The notes under the pieces are model-generated. The model worked only from the letters and a program-made list of their open reading frames with translations. It did not search any database and was not told where the DNA came from. The position numbers and the translations under genes are program-made. A DNA stretch of 64,000 nt from Bryobacterales bacterium (GTDB taxonomy: Bacteria; Acidobacteriota; Terriglobia; Bryobacterales; Bryobacteraceae): the NCBI GenBank assembly GCA_003164035.1, contig PLRS01000154.1:1-64000 (forward strand), written 5' to 3'. This document shows positions 1 through 9,373 of the stretch, in pieces (position 1 is the stretch's first letter; every line of letters begins with the position of its first letter).

Positions 1-277
1 CGGCCAACAGATGGGGGTCATTAAACAGGACTTCGAAGTGCTGAGGGGTGTCTGGTTCGATCCAGGGTGGACGGTTCCAGACAAGGGTTTGGCCTGAAGT
101 GACCGATTCGCTTCCGGTGGCGGTGACGCCGTTGAGGGTGACTTCGCCGTTGTTCAGTTTTTGTTGCCAGGCTTGTGGGGTTGAGTGGGGGTAAAGGCTT
201 GCCAAGTGGGAGAGCAGGGTTTGTCCATAGTATTTGCTGCTGATGATTGTGGTGTAGGCATAGCCCCGGTTGAGCAT
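1..277 (-). CDS. RluA-family pseudouridine synthase, N-terminal part (runs off left edge)
   Basis: An open minus-strand frame begins with ATG at 277 (MLNRGYAYTT...) and stays open to the window edge, giving 92 codons. The reading resembles the N-terminus of RluA/RluD pseudouridine synthases: an S4-like RNA-binding segment (WQQKLNNGEVTLNG, then VTSGQTLVWNRPPW) followed by the start of the catalytic domain (HFEVLFNDPHLLA). The family isomerises uridine in rRNA or tRNA; the catalytic aspartate would lie beyond the edge. The base composition is visibly less GC-rich than everything downstream, and from memory the wording recalls cyanobacterial homologues, so transfer is possible. The family call is fairly safe; the RNA target is unknown. 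Confidence 0.8.
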   Translation of the reverse strand, partial: MLNRGYAYTTIISSKYYGQTLLSHLASLYPHSTPQAWQQKLNNGEVTLNGVTATGSESVTSGQTLVWNRPPWIEPDTPQHFEVLFNDPHLLA

Positions 278-756
278 GTAGTTTGAGTGTAAGCTATGGC
301 ATCTGCGGCGCGGCGGCCAGAAGGGTTTTTGCGATCCAATCGGCGCGAGGGAGCCCAGACTGGCCGAGTTCTTCTCGATTGGCGGCGCAGGCTTGCCGGC
401 AGTGCGCACAGTGCAATCGCAGGCATACTTCAAACAGACATCTTCCCCTGCCGCAACTCGTCGGTGTTGCGATCCTTGCGCGGCGGCAACGAGCGAAATA
501 TCACCAAGTCACTCGCCGACAGGTTCTGGGCGGATCACGCGCCACTCGGAGAATGCTCCACCGAACAGCCGGTGCACGACCTCTTTACGGATCGCCGACG
601 ATCCGGCCGACACCAAAGAGCACTTGCGACGCACGCGGGCGTTTGCAGCGGTTCACTTCGGGAAGAAGACGAGCGCGCTGATGCCGCGCGAGGACGGAAC
701 GCTGGAAGTGCGGCTTCCGAGCGGCGTGGAGTGCGGGGTCGTCTTCGGGTAGCGAA
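278..756. other. Gap without a supportable gene
   Basis: No reading frame here shows a recognisable family. A plus-strand frame ending at 752 has a protein-like tail (RTRAFAAVHFGKKTSALMPR, ending GVECGVVFG), which could be the last trace of a decayed gene, but its upstream half looks like random translation. The stretch separates the RluA-type gene from the GH2 remnant. Confidence 0.4.
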
Positions 757-1620
757 CTACCGCGCTACCGGCGGTACGGCCGGACGCGGCGGAACGGGAA
801 GGACCCGGATGGTTACCTCGGCTGGCGACAGGAACTCGGCGGTGGCGCGCAGCGTGAGCGTTCCGCTGCCTGCGTACGCCGATTGCGCGATCACTTGGGC
901 GAAGCCGTGGAAGACGCTATGCCGGTCACCCTTTTCGGGTTCATGGTTGCTCGGATTGCCGTCGTTCAGGCCAATGATTGCACCGGGACCGCTCAGTGTA
1001 AACCGGACCGGCAGGCTCGCTGTGGGTACGACGCGGCCTCGGGCATCGACGACCTCGACGGTGATGGGCTGCGCGTCGGCGCCGTCGCCGGCGAGGCTGT
1101 CGCGGTCGGCAACGAGTTTCAGGGCCGCGGGCGGGCCGGTGGTTTCCACCGCGAAGCGCGCGATCACCTTGCCACTATTGGAGGCGACCGCTTCCAGCTT
1201 TCCGGCCTGGTAAGGCACGTCGAAGGTGACCATGTCATACTTATCCACTAACTTCTCGCCGAGGGGTATGTCGTTGAGGGTAAGTGCGACTTTTTCGGCG
1301 TTGGATGCCGCCATCACCTTGATGGGTTTGCCTTCGCTGCCGGCCCAGTTCCAGTGCGGGACCAGGTGTAGGATCGGACGATCCCGAATCCACTGCGCCT
1401 GGCGAATATAGTAAGCGGCCTTGGGGAATCCGCACAGATCGAGGATGCCGAAAGAGGAGCCTGCGGAGGGCCACGCCAACGGCTGCGGCTCGCCGCGATA
1501 ATCGAAGCCGGTCCATGCCATGGTGGCGGCAACAAACGTGCGTGTCTCGACCTGCCGCCACGCGTCGCGATGCGACAGTCCCCAGAGGCGGAAGTACTTG
1601 CGATACCAGCCGATGCCGTT
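757..1620 (-). pseudogene. 3' remnant of a GH2 beta-galactosidase
   Basis: About 285 codons match the C-terminal half of large GH2 beta-galactosidases: the end of the TIM barrel (FVAATMAWTGFDYRGEP, then SSFGILDLCGFPKAAYY), the HLVPHWNWAGSEGKPIKV segment, and Ig-like C-terminal domains (GPPAALKLVADRDSLAGDG, GPGAIIGLNDGNP). The N-terminal sugar-binding domain and the acid/base part of the barrel are missing. The frame stays open upstream to about 2019 but the translation there is not GH2-like and overlaps the next gene on the other strand. This is best read as a 5'-deleted gene. The intact homologue would be secreted and hydrolyse plant or microbial galactosides. Confidence 0.75.
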
Positions 1621-1804
1621 GACGCGCCGACCAGACGAAGATCGGCGAATCGCGCGGCGCCGGGCTTGGTCGCTTTCGCCCAAGTTCCACCGCGAACCCT
1701 CAATATCCAAACGCTCGCCGAGGACCCGATCGACCCGGTGGGTTCTCCACCCGTTCTCGTGAGACGCACCAATAGTGCGCGTAGCGTGGGTGTAGAATTC
1801 CTCC

Positions 1805-3973
1805 ATGCGCATGAGGCGAAGAGATTTCATTGAGGGCGGCATTTTCCTGGCGGGAGTGGCCTTATCGGCTTTGAAGCCCGCTGCCGCGGTGCCGGATCCC
1901 TCGCGATGGTGGCTCAAACCAGTGCGCCTGTTCCATCCCAACATGCGGGAGTCGGAGTTGCGCGGTTTCGATACCGGGCGCTTTGTCGCGAGTTGCGCCG
2001 CCACGAATGCCGGCGGCATTGTGGTGAGCGCCGGCGGGATCGTGGCATTCTACCCTTCCAGGGTCTCCTACCACTATGTGAGCCCGCTTTTGAACGGGCG
2101 CGACGTCTTGAAGGAAGTAACGGCGCAGTTACATACCGCCGGAATGCGGTCGATCGCTCGGGTCGACTTTAGCAAGGCACGCGCAGACCTGTTCCGCGAA
2201 CATCCGGATTGGTTCGCGCGCCATTCGGACGGCTCGCCCCGAACGGCGGGCAAGTACTACAACGTATGCCCCAACAGTCCCTATGTCGGCGAGGGGTTCG
2301 CTTTCCCTGTGATCCGCGAGATTCTGACGGGTTACGATGTGGACGGGTTCCACCTCAACGCGGGCGGTTTTTCGGGACATTGCTACTGCGCCAATTGCCA
2401 GCAGACCTATGAGGCGCGGTTCGGCTCCAAACTTCCGGAGAGAATCGACTGGAAGGACCCGGCTTCAAAACAACTGGTCGCCTGGCGATACGAAGTGAGC
2501 ACCGAGTGCTTTGCGCGTCTGCAGAACGAAATCGAGACTATCCGGAAGGACGTGTTCTGGACCGGCGAGTTGGCCGGACTCGACAACCCCACCTGGGCTC
2601 GGGATAAGGCATTGGACATTGTCAGGCTATCCCGTTCCTTTTCCTCCTTGATGTCGACCGTCGATAATGCGGAACCCTATCCCGACCTGCGCTGGGTTTC
2701 GGGGATGACCGCCAGCTACGCGCGCTCGGTGGGCGAACGGCCCCCCATCATCAACCTGAAAGTCTCGATGCGGGCAGCCGGCTGGGCTCACGCCAGCATG
2801 CCGCCGGCCGAATACGCGCAGTGCGCCTGGCAGGCTATCGCTCACGGCGCCGGCTTGAAAATGCCGACATTCGGGCTCGCCGGTAATATCGAGGACGAGC
2901 GGAATATGCCGGTTATTGCGGAAACCTTGGGCGTGCTCAAGAAGCATGCCTGGGTATTTGACGATGCGCGAGCCGCCGCGCCCGTGGCACTGGTATGGTC
3001 GCAGCCGACCTTGGAACTGTACGGGCAGGACAATGCCAACGCCAGATACGCCGATTGCGTCTACGGCTTTCATGCCGCGCTGATGGAGAACCATATCCCC
3101 ACGGTCGTGATAAGTGACGAGGCGCTCACCTCCGGTCAACTAGCCGGTTTCCGGGCCATCGTACTGCCGAATCTGGCTTGCATGAGCGACGAGCAGGCGC
3201 GCTCGATTACCGAATTCGTACGCGGCGGCGGAGCGCTGGTTGCATCTCACGAAACATCGCTATACGACGCCGGCGGGAACAAGCGGACGAATCTCGCGCT
3301 GGCGGAGGTGCTGGGCGCCGAGTACGACCCGGCATCGCCCACGACCGCCGCCAAGAGCGCATATATGTGTCGCCGCCAGTTGCACGCGATCACGGCCTGG
3401 ATGCGGGATACGTCGGTGCTGCCATTCTCGGGTCGGATCACACCGGTTCGCCCGGCGGGCGTAGCCGCGGTACCGCTCGTATATGGATACACGCCCAGTC
3501 TGGTCGATCCAGAGGAAATGGAGAATCCCATACGGACAGAGCTGCCGCTATTGGTCGCTAACGTCTTTTCCGCGGGGAGAGCGATCTATTTGCCGTGCGA
3601 CCTGGATGGCTTTTACACTCGTGGCCGCCTGGACGATGCCCGGCGGTTGTTGGGTTCGGCCGTTGTTTGGGCCCTGGGCAAGGTTCCTCTGCTCGCTACC
3701 AACGCGCCTGCCGAAGTTGGCGTTGTACTCTCGGAGAAGCCAGGATTCACATTTGTCCACTTGATCAACACCATAGGCGGCCGGCCTTTGGGTGAAGTCG
3801 TTACGGTCCGAGACTTGCAGTTTCACCTCCCAATCAGGTCAAAGGTGAAGACCGTCCGTGCTCTGTTGCACGGAACTCCTCTAGGCTTCGAGGCTCGCGA
3901 CGGGCTCATCCGGTTCACGGTTCCCCAACTGGATGCTTACGAGGTGGCGGTAATCGAGAAGACGACTGCCTGA
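1805..3973 (+). CDS. Secreted GHL6-type glycoside hydrolase-like protein with GATase-like trimerisation domain
   Basis: A 722-residue exported protein. The N-terminus has a twin-arginine-like signal (MRMRRRDFIEGG plus a hydrophobic stretch ending near residue 30). Residues about 40-400 resemble the 'hypothetical glycosyl hydrolase 6' barrel, including DVDGFHLNAGG near residue 178 and the family's CYCANC cysteine cluster near 192. Residues about 430-500 (VVISDEALTSGQLAGFRAIV, then FVRGGGALVASHET) resemble the beta-galactosidase trimerisation / glutamine-amidotransferase-like fold. The role is probably polysaccharide side-chain hydrolysis, with unknown substrate. It lies head-to-head with the GH2 remnant, suggesting a former carbohydrate-degradation locus. 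A start six bases downstream (MRRRDF) is equally possible. Confidence 0.7.
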   Translation: MRMRRRDFIEGGIFLAGVALSALKPAAAVPDPSRWWLKPVRLFHPNMRESELRGFDTGRFVASCAATNAGGIVVSAGGIVAFYPSRVSYHYVSPLLNGRDVLKEVTAQLHTAGMRSIARVDFSKARADLFREHPDWFARHSDGSPRTAGKYYNVCPNSPYVGEGFAFPVIREILTGYDVDGFHLNAGGFSGHCYCANCQQTYEARFGSKLPERIDWKDPASKQLVAWRYEVSTECFARLQNEIETIRKDVFWTGELAGLDNPTWARDKALDIVRLSRSFSSLMSTVDNAEPYPDLRWVSGMTASYARSVGERPPIINLKVSMRAAGWAHASMPPAEYAQCAWQAIAHGAGLKMPTFGLAGNIEDERNMPVIAETLGVLKKHAWVFDDARAAAPVALVWSQPTLELYGQDNANARYADCVYGFHAALMENHIPTVVISDEALTSGQLAGFRAIVLPNLACMSDEQARSITEFVRGGGALVASHETSLYDAGGNKRTNLALAEVLGAEYDPASPTTAAKSAYMCRRQLHAITAWMRDTSVLPFSGRITPVRPAGVAAVPLVYGYTPSLVDPEEMENPIRTELPLLVANVFSAGRAIYLPCDLDGFYTRGRLDDARRLLGSAVVWALGKVPLLATNAPAEVGVVLSEKPGFTFVHLINTIGGRPLGEVVTVRDLQFHLPIRSKVKTVRALLHGTPLGFEARDGLIRFTVPQLDAYEVAVIEKTTA

Positions 3974-4036
3974 GCTGCCAAACGATAGCGGCGATGATGA
4001 CTTCGTTCTCAGTTTATTTGGCCTGTCCACGGTTCG

Positions 4037-4597
4037 TTACTTTGATGCGATTCCACCGGAGAAGTATAGGTAACGCCGGCCGTTAGGACCGGCCCGACAC
4101 GCGGAGCCTATTTCGTGGATTTCGCGGCTGCTGAGGGTCCGCACCGCCAGGGGACCGCTGCGGCTGAGATTAGTACCCGGCGTAAAACCTGGATTGTACG
4201 CGATGACGTGGAGACCCTGGGTCAGCGCTGAGGGCAAAGATGCGAGTGCGCGAGCGGTCAGGACATTGCAAAGCTTCGACCCCGGGTACGCCTGAATGCC
4301 CTCGATGAAGGGGCGTGATTTGCGCCCCGGCTCCGGCTGCGGGTGAGCCAAGCGGTGCGCGTCGGCATGGTATGACGGCGCAATAGGATTAGTCCCCGCA
4401 TCATGCATGTCGCTCGTCGTAAACAGGACAGTCGCCTCATTCGCGAGATGTGGCATCAGGAGCCGTGCCAAAAGGTAATGGGCAAGATGATTCACGGCGA
4501 AGATGGTCTCAAAACTATCTTCGGTGTTGCATGGTATTAGAACCTCCCGCGTGAACTTCGAGGCGTGCCAGACATAAGCGATCTGCAGGCTGGGCAC
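4037..4597 (-). pseudogene. Short-chain dehydrogenase/reductase fragment
   Basis: The middle of this frame reads like an SDR of the protochlorophyllide-reductase/retinol-dehydrogenase-like type: TEDSFETIFAVNHLAHYLL, VLFTTSDMHDAGTNPIAP, then AYPGSKLCNVLTARALA (the YxxxK-type catalytic region, Y-P-G-S-K) and VIAYNPGFTPGTNLSRSGP. The glycine-rich Rossmann motif expected at the N-terminus is absent, and the C-terminus ends abruptly. At roughly 180 residues it is far shorter than the usual 280-320. I read it as a doubly truncated relic rather than a working NAD(P)H oxidoreductase. Confidence 0.65.
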
Positions 4598-4832
4598 AAG
4601 GGCGAACGCCTCAGACCAGTCGGCGCATGGCTTCCAGTATATCCGTCGTGCCGCTGCAGCGCATTCGGCCGAAAACCGACGTCGGGCTGCCAGGCAGAAC
4701 CAAGGAGGAGTGGCGGGCGTTGGGCGCGGTGGGCATCGTCCTTATATGAAAACGAAATGTTGTCGTCTCAGGAAGACTGTCGACACGCGCGGAAAACGGT
4801 GGGCGGGGAAACGGTAAGTGTATGAAACGTTT

Positions 4833-4908
4833 TGGTGGACCTGGTGAGATTCGAACTCACGACCTCTTCCATGCCATGGAAGCGCGCTCCCAACTGCGCC
4901 ACAGGCCC
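4833..4908 (-). tRNA. tRNA-Ala (anticodon GGC)
   Basis: Read on the minus strand, 76 nt fold into a cloverleaf with acceptor stem GGGCCTG/CAGGTCC, including the G3-U70 pair that identifies alanine tRNAs. The anticodon stem CTTCC/GGAAG encloses the loop ATGGCAT (anticodon GGC, reading GCC codons). The T arm contains GTTCGAATC. Discriminator A is followed by an encoded CCA at 4833-4835. Confidence 0.95.
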
Positions 4909-5024
4909 ACAGGAGTGCCAATAAAGACTATATCACAAGACTGAGGATTACACCCGCGCCGCGCTCCTCTCTTCCACTCTTCCACCCCCTCAACGGCGGG
5001 ATGGTCGCTGCTGCATCGCCTTAT

Positions 5025-5492
5025 CTACGCGGGAAGCGGCGGCGGGTTGGGATGGAATGGGGTTGCGCCGCGGCCTGGGCTGGCGGGCTCGGGGCTTTCC
5101 AGATCCAGGTTCACCACCACCGGATCCCGACCGCTTCGGACGACGACGGCTTGGCAGGGTTCGTCGGCGAGAGCGTTGATCTCCTGGTGCGGTACGTAGG
5201 GCGGAACATAGATGAAGTCGCCTGGTCCCGCTTCTCCGCTGAATTCCAGGTGGTCGCCCCATCGCATGCGGGCCCGGCCGCGAACGATGTAGAGGACGGT
5301 TTCGAGCTCGCCGTGGTGGTGAGGTCCGGTCTTGGCGTTGGGCTGAACGACTACGGTGCCGGCCCACAGTTTGCTCGCTCCCGTTCGGGCGTGGGTGATG
5401 GCGGCGGCGCGAGCCATGCCGGGAGTCTGGGCGGTATTTGGGTCCAGGTCGTTGGCCGGAACGATTTTGACGCCGTTGTGCTGCCAGTCCAT
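5025..5492 (-). CDS. Cupin-domain protein
   Basis: A 155-residue single-domain cupin. The metal-binding motif 1 is visible (GPHHHGELETVLYIVRGRAR, with three histidines and a glutamate), and motif 2 is PGDFIYVPPYVPHQEIN, supplying the last histidine. Such small cupins bind a divalent metal and act as sugar or small-molecule isomerases, dioxygenases or sensors; nothing here fixes the substrate. It lies 91 bp downstream of the PIG-L deacetylase in the same orientation and may be co-transcribed. The start ATG has no clear Shine-Dalgarno sequence. The C-terminal tail is proline-rich. Confidence 0.8.
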   Translation of the reverse strand: MDWQHNGVKIVPANDLDPNTAQTPGMARAAAITHARTGASKLWAGTVVVQPNAKTGPHHHGELETVLYIVRGRARMRWGDHLEFSGEAGPGDFIYVPPYVPHQEINALADEPCQAVVVRSGRDPVVVNLDLESPEPASPGRGATPFHPNPPPLPA

Positions 5493-5583
5493 GATTTACA
5501 AGATAGACGTTTTTTTCGTCCACGGCATTGGTTCTTCGCCCATTCCCTTGCGCGCGCCAGGTTCGGCCGGCCCGCGGTTGGCG

Positions 5584-6483
5584 CTACTTTGGAAATAGCT
5601 TTTGCAGGTCTTCCAGATTCGGCTGGCGGCCGTACTCGCACAGTTCGAAAGCTTCCGCATGCCGGATCCGGCCGGCCTGCTCCGCACCGTAACGTTTCTC
5701 CAGCGCGGCCCGCAATGCCGGGTTGATGTGTCCCAGGCGCGACCCGGCAAGCCATTGCTTGCGCGCAACCGGGTCCTTGGGCACCTGGTCCAGGCGTCCA
5801 TCCACCCATGGCAGCCACTCATAAAACTGCGAAACCTGAGCGTCCAGAGCGTTGATCTTGGTCTCCCAGACATCGTCTATCGAGACTGCCACGTCGGGGC
5901 GGAAAGGGGCCGGCTTCTGGAAGTTGTCCTCAAAATAGAGAAATATCGGGTTTTTGCGCAATGGCGGGGTGTCCGAAACCACGTTCGGCACCACCACCAT
6001 GTACGCGGCGTCCTGGACCAGGACGCCCGTGTAGCGGTGATCGGGATGGTAGTCGTTGGGCCGCGGAGCCAGCACCAGGTCGGCGTTCCACTGGCGGATG
6101 GCACGGATGATCTGCCTACGCACCTCCACCGAGGGCATCAGTTCGCCGTCGTGGTTGTCCAACACCTGGTATTCGTCGATCCCCAGCCGGTGGGCGGATT
6201 CCTGGGCCTCCGCATAGCGGCGTTTGGCCAGCGAGGCGCCGCCCTCGGTCTGGTGACCGGCATCGCCGTTGGTGACCGAAACGAATTTGACAGCGTGCCC
6301 CGCTTTGGCAAACTTGGCGGCCGTGCCGCCGAACTTGAGGTCGCAGTCGTCCGGATGCGCCCCAAAGGCTATTACCCGAAGCTTAGTCTCTTGCGCCTGC
6401 CCCATCACGAGCCCTGGAACTGCCAAACCGGACACGACGACCGTCAAAACGGCCGCAACGTACCCAAGCCTGCGCTTTGACAC
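5584..6483 (-). CDS. Exported PIG-L (LmbE-like) family deacetylase
   Basis: This encodes a zinc-dependent N-acetylglucosaminyl-type deacetylase. The family's metal-binding motif AHPDD is at residues 42-46 and the second histidine motif is HPDH (YHPDHRYTG). A GTG start at 6483 is chosen because it follows a perfect AGGAGG at 6-nt spacing and opens a clean signal peptide (VSKRRLGYVAAV... to VMGQAQ). The ATG at 6513 would place extra residues before the signal and ignore the ribosome binding site. The product is probably periplasmic or lipoprotein-like. The substrate is not known; related proteins deacetylate GlcNAc conjugates, such as mycothiol or teichoplanin-type intermediates. Confidence 0.85.
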   Translation of the reverse strand: MSKRRLGYVAAVLTVVVSGLAVPGLVMGQAQETKLRVIAFGAHPDDCDLKFGGTAAKFAKAGHAVKFVSVTNGDAGHQTEGGASLAKRRYAEAQESAHRLGIDEYQVLDNHDGELMPSVEVRRQIIRAIRQWNADLVLAPRPNDYHPDHRYTGVLVQDAAYMVVVPNVVSDTPPLRKNPIFLYFEDNFQKPAPFRPDVAVSIDDVWETKINALDAQVSQFYEWLPWVDGRLDQVPKDPVARKQWLAGSRLGHINPALRAALEKRYGAEQAGRIRHAEAFELCEYGRQPNLEDLQKLFPK

Positions 6484-6594
6484 AATAAACCTCCTGTTGC
6501 CGATGTGAATCATCCGGCCGCCCGCAAGGTAAATAGGTAGCAGCCCTCACCTCCAAGTGCAAGCGCCGCCCAGCTCCGCTCGCCCCGAGCCCGG

Positions 6595-7749
6595 TCAGAC
6601 GGGGGCGGAAGGCGCCTTGGCGGTTCGTGTCTCCACCCACAAGTCCCGCGGACTGACGAACAGGATCTTCCAGGCGCAGGCGGCGGCCCATACCAGGACG
6701 GCAAAAGCCCTGGGAAGGCCAGTCAACTTCTTGACCATGCCGCCGTCGGCGACTAGCGGATCGAGCAGGGCCACCCCCCAAAAGGCCAACTGCGGAAGGG
6801 CGGCGAGCCAGCGCCACGGGGACGGCAGCCCGAACGAAGTCGCCAGAAGCGCCGCCAGCAAGAAGGGCAACAAGAGGCGCCCGATCTTCAAGCTGACGAA
6901 ATGGAACCGCATGCGATTGCGCCCGCCGAGCAGGCCCGGGAACGTGCCCAGGAGTTGGATGATGCCGGCTTGCGTGCGCACTTTACGGCGGAATTCGGCG
7001 GCCAGGTCGGTGGGCTCGTCGATGGCTACGGCGCCAGGCTCGATCACCAGACGGTACCCCTGCAAATGCACCGAAAGCGGCAGGAAGACATCGTCCAGCA
7101 GGGAGTTGGGCGGAATGGGCACATAGAAGGAACGCCTCACCAGGTATACGGGGCCGGTGGCGCCCAACATCGAATCTACCCGTGAAAGGTTGCCCCGAAT
7201 CCAGTTTTCATAGCGCCAGTAAAGCCCGGTATTGGCTTCTTCCTCGCTGGCGCCGCGGGCGATCCGCAAATCGCCGCTTACCACGCCGACGGTGGGATCG
7301 GCCATCGCCGCCACCAGGCGGCGCAGGCAATCGGGGCGTAACACCTGGCGGACGTCGGTAAAAAACAGGAGTTGGCCGGAAGCTTGCGGCACTGCCGCAT
7401 TCAGGGCCGCGGGTTTGCCGCCGAAAGGAACCCGCATCGTGCGCACGCGACGGCCCGCATAGGAGGCCGCGATTTGTTCGGTGGCGTCGGTGGACCCGTC
7501 GGAAACCACCAGCACGTCCATCGAATCCGCCGGATAATCCTGAGCCAGAACGCTGTCGAGCTTCCGGCGCAGCCAGCGCTCTCCGTTGCGCACGGCAATG
7601 ACGACCGTCACCGGGGCAACGTGTTCCCGGCGCTCCACCGGGCGTTCCCGCCAGCGGGCCAGTCCGGCCAGCAGCAGCGGATAGCCCACCAGAACATAAG
7701 CCACAGCCAGCGACGAAACCAGGAAAAGCGTCACCAAGAGCGGCGTCAT
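6595..7749 (-). CDS. Membrane glycosyltransferase family 2
   Basis: A 384-residue inverting GT2 enzyme. It has an N-terminal membrane helix (residues about 5-28), a GT-A domain with PVTVVIAVRNGE, the nucleotide-binding VVSDGSTDATE near residue 83 and LLDDVFLPL downstream, then C-terminal hydrophobic helices (about 285-365). It belongs to the class that elongates exopolysaccharide on the cytoplasmic membrane using NDP-sugars. It is the last gene of a minus-strand run (CAAX protease, EpsI, this gene) and starts 24 bp after the EpsI stop, so joint transcription is likely. The sugar specificity cannot be read from sequence. Confidence 0.85.
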   Translation of the reverse strand: MTPLLVTLFLVSSLAVAYVLVGYPLLLAGLARWRERPVERREHVAPVTVVIAVRNGERWLRRKLDSVLAQDYPADSMDVLVVSDGSTDATEQIAASYAGRRVRTMRVPFGGKPAALNAAVPQASGQLLFFTDVRQVLRPDCLRRLVAAMADPTVGVVSGDLRIARGASEEEANTGLYWRYENWIRGNLSRVDSMLGATGPVYLVRRSFYVPIPPNSLLDDVFLPLSVHLQGYRLVIEPGAVAIDEPTDLAAEFRRKVRTQAGIIQLLGTFPGLLGGRNRMRFHFVSLKIGRLLLPFLLAALLATSFGLPSPWRWLAALPQLAFWGVALLDPLVADGGMVKKLTGLPRAFAVLVWAAACAWKILFVSPRDLWVETRTAKAPSAPV

Positions 7750-7773
7750 GAACAGGCCAACGGGGTTGTGCCG

Positions 7774-8430
7774 CTATAACGGCATTTGTCGCAAAATGAC
7801 CGGGAACACAGCTTGAATGAAGGCCACGCCGGTATTTGTCGCGGTCCTCAAATCGCCTTCCCGCACCGGTACGATCACGCGCACCAGGGCGGTATCGCTG
7901 CGGCGGTAGCGCACGGCGTCGGCCACTAGCCAAAATTTGGCGGCGAATTCGCTGGCAATCACCCGGCGATGCCCCTGATACCAGTACAACGTCACGCTCT
8001 CGTCATCGCCATGTTGTACGGCGTAGCGATTCACCGTTATCGGGCGGTCCCATCCCGCTACGGAGATGGTCTGCCTGCCCACTTCCACCTCTTCCCAGCC
8101 CGAACCCGGCAGACAGTTCTTGGGAGAATGCGGCGACTGTCCGTACCGCTGGGTCTTGAAGTACGCCACGAACAGATTCACCGCCACCGCGTGCCCGCGA
8201 TCGACATAAACCCGATTGGTCACGTCGTCGGCTTTCAGCATCTGGAGCGTTTCCGGTTCGAGCGGCGCGTCCTGCACCATCGTCCAACTCCCTAGTACCG
8301 TCGGAAAAAGGCTCAGGGGGACGATCGGAGGGGCCAATTCGGGACGCGAAGCAACCGCGTACAGTGCGCCAGCCTGAACCAGCAGCACGACCGTCAGCGC
8401 TATGGCGTATCGATTCTTAAGCAAACTCAC
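7774..8430 (-). CDS. EpsI-like exosortase-associated protein (DUF3485)
   Basis: The family hallmark HSPKNCLPGSGWE is present, with an N-terminal membrane anchor (YAIALTVVLLVQAGALYAV) and a soluble domain ending VFPVILRQMPL. EpsI proteins accompany exosortases and exopolysaccharide loci; in some lineages the domain is fused to the exosortase. The GTG at 8430 follows AGGAG and is preferred; a GTG at 8460 would add ten residues. It lies between the CAAX protease and the GT2 gene on the same strand. No exosortase gene is seen beside it in this window. Confidence 0.85.
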   Translation of the reverse strand: MSLLKNRYAIALTVVLLVQAGALYAVASRPELAPPIVPLSLFPTVLGSWTMVQDAPLEPETLQMLKADDVTNRVYVDRGHAVAVNLFVAYFKTQRYGQSPHSPKNCLPGSGWEEVEVGRQTISVAGWDRPITVNRYAVQHGDDESVTLYWYQGHRRVIASEFAAKFWLVADAVRYRRSDTALVRVIVPVREGDLRTATNTGVAFIQAVFPVILRQMPL

Positions 8431-8491
8431 GGCTCTCCTGTCTTTCGGTAGGAACCTCACATCATGATAGCAACCGCCGACAGTGGCCGGA

Positions 8492-9166
8492 CTAAAGCCA
8501 ATATTGCCATTGGCCAGACCAGATCACGAACAGGCCGAGAGCCAGATTGGTGACGCCGTGCGCCAGGATGCAGTCGCCCAGGCTCCGGGTGCGAACCATC
8601 CACCAGTTGTAGGCAATGCCTGCCACCAGCCCAACCTCCCAATAGGGGCCGTGCTCGGCGGCGAAAAGGGCCGCGGTCACCCAAAACGCCAGTCGATCGT
8701 ATGTGCCCAAAGGGACCGTTTCGATGTTCGGCGAAATCACCCAACGCATCAGCCAGGCGCGCCAGAACAGCTCTTCGATAATCGGCACCAGCAGCGCCGA
8801 GCCACCGGTCCGGAGCACCAGAAATGCAACGTTGTGGCGCAGTTGGGTGGGGATGGAACTCACGGCAGCGCCGGTGAGTGCGCTCTCGAAGAGCCAATGA
8901 TGGCGATAGTTCCATAATTGGTCCGGCGCCACCCATAAGAGAAATACCGCGAACCCGGCGGCCAGGCTCGAGATCGGGTTTCGGACCTTAAACGAAATTG
9001 CATGGCGAGAGAATGCCAGGATCGCCACGAGGGTGAGACTGCAACGTAACGCATAGCCCCATCCACCGCCGATTCCCAGCAGCCGTTCCAGACCCATGGA
9101 GGCCACGTAAACGCAAAACGGGCCGACGTAGGCGAGCGTGGTACGCGATGGACGGTCGACAATCAT
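8492..9166 (-). CDS. CAAX/CPBP-family membrane protease, exosortase-associated type
   Basis: A 224-residue polytopic protein with about six hydrophobic segments and the CPBP/Abi glutamic protease motifs: EELFWRAWLMRW (EExxxR, near residue 130), AEHGPYWE and ILAHGVTNL, the last two supplying the histidine and asparagine of motifs 2 and 3. Size and context match the CAAX-like proteases found with exosortases and EpsI. It is divergent from the sugar transferase at 9422 across a 255-bp promoter region. It may process a surface protein or polysaccharide export component; the target is unknown. Confidence 0.8.
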   Translation of the reverse strand: MIVDRPSRTTLAYVGPFCVYVASMGLERLLGIGGGWGYALRCSLTLVAILAFSRHAISFKVRNPISSLAAGFAVFLLWVAPDQLWNYRHHWLFESALTGAAVSSIPTQLRHNVAFLVLRTGGSALLVPIIEELFWRAWLMRWVISPNIETVPLGTYDRLAFWVTAALFAAEHGPYWEVGLVAGIAYNWWMVRTRSLGDCILAHGVTNLALGLFVIWSGQWQYWL

Positions 9167-9373
9167 GGTACTCTACGAAAACCGGCCTTTCCCCCCGGCT
9201 GTCCGAAATAGTACCATGGCGCCTTCCGGCGCGCTTGCCTGCCATCGGTTCTGGCATTCTAACCTGTTGATTCTAAAATTCCTTCTTTCCCGCCTCATAG
9301 TCCGGCGCTGGGTTGGACATGGTTCTAGGCCTGAAGACACATGGGGGAGTGCGAATCGCCCGGGACGGGCGAG

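Noticed and set aside
296-1213. Long plus-strand open frame of 305 codons
   Set aside because: It is antisense to the GH2 remnant for half its length and its translation is Arg/Ser-rich with no domain-like pattern; a GC-rich shadow.
6484-6513. ATG 6513 as start of the PIG-L gene
   Set aside because: A perfect AGGAGG at proper distance precedes GTG 6483 and lies inside the longer version.
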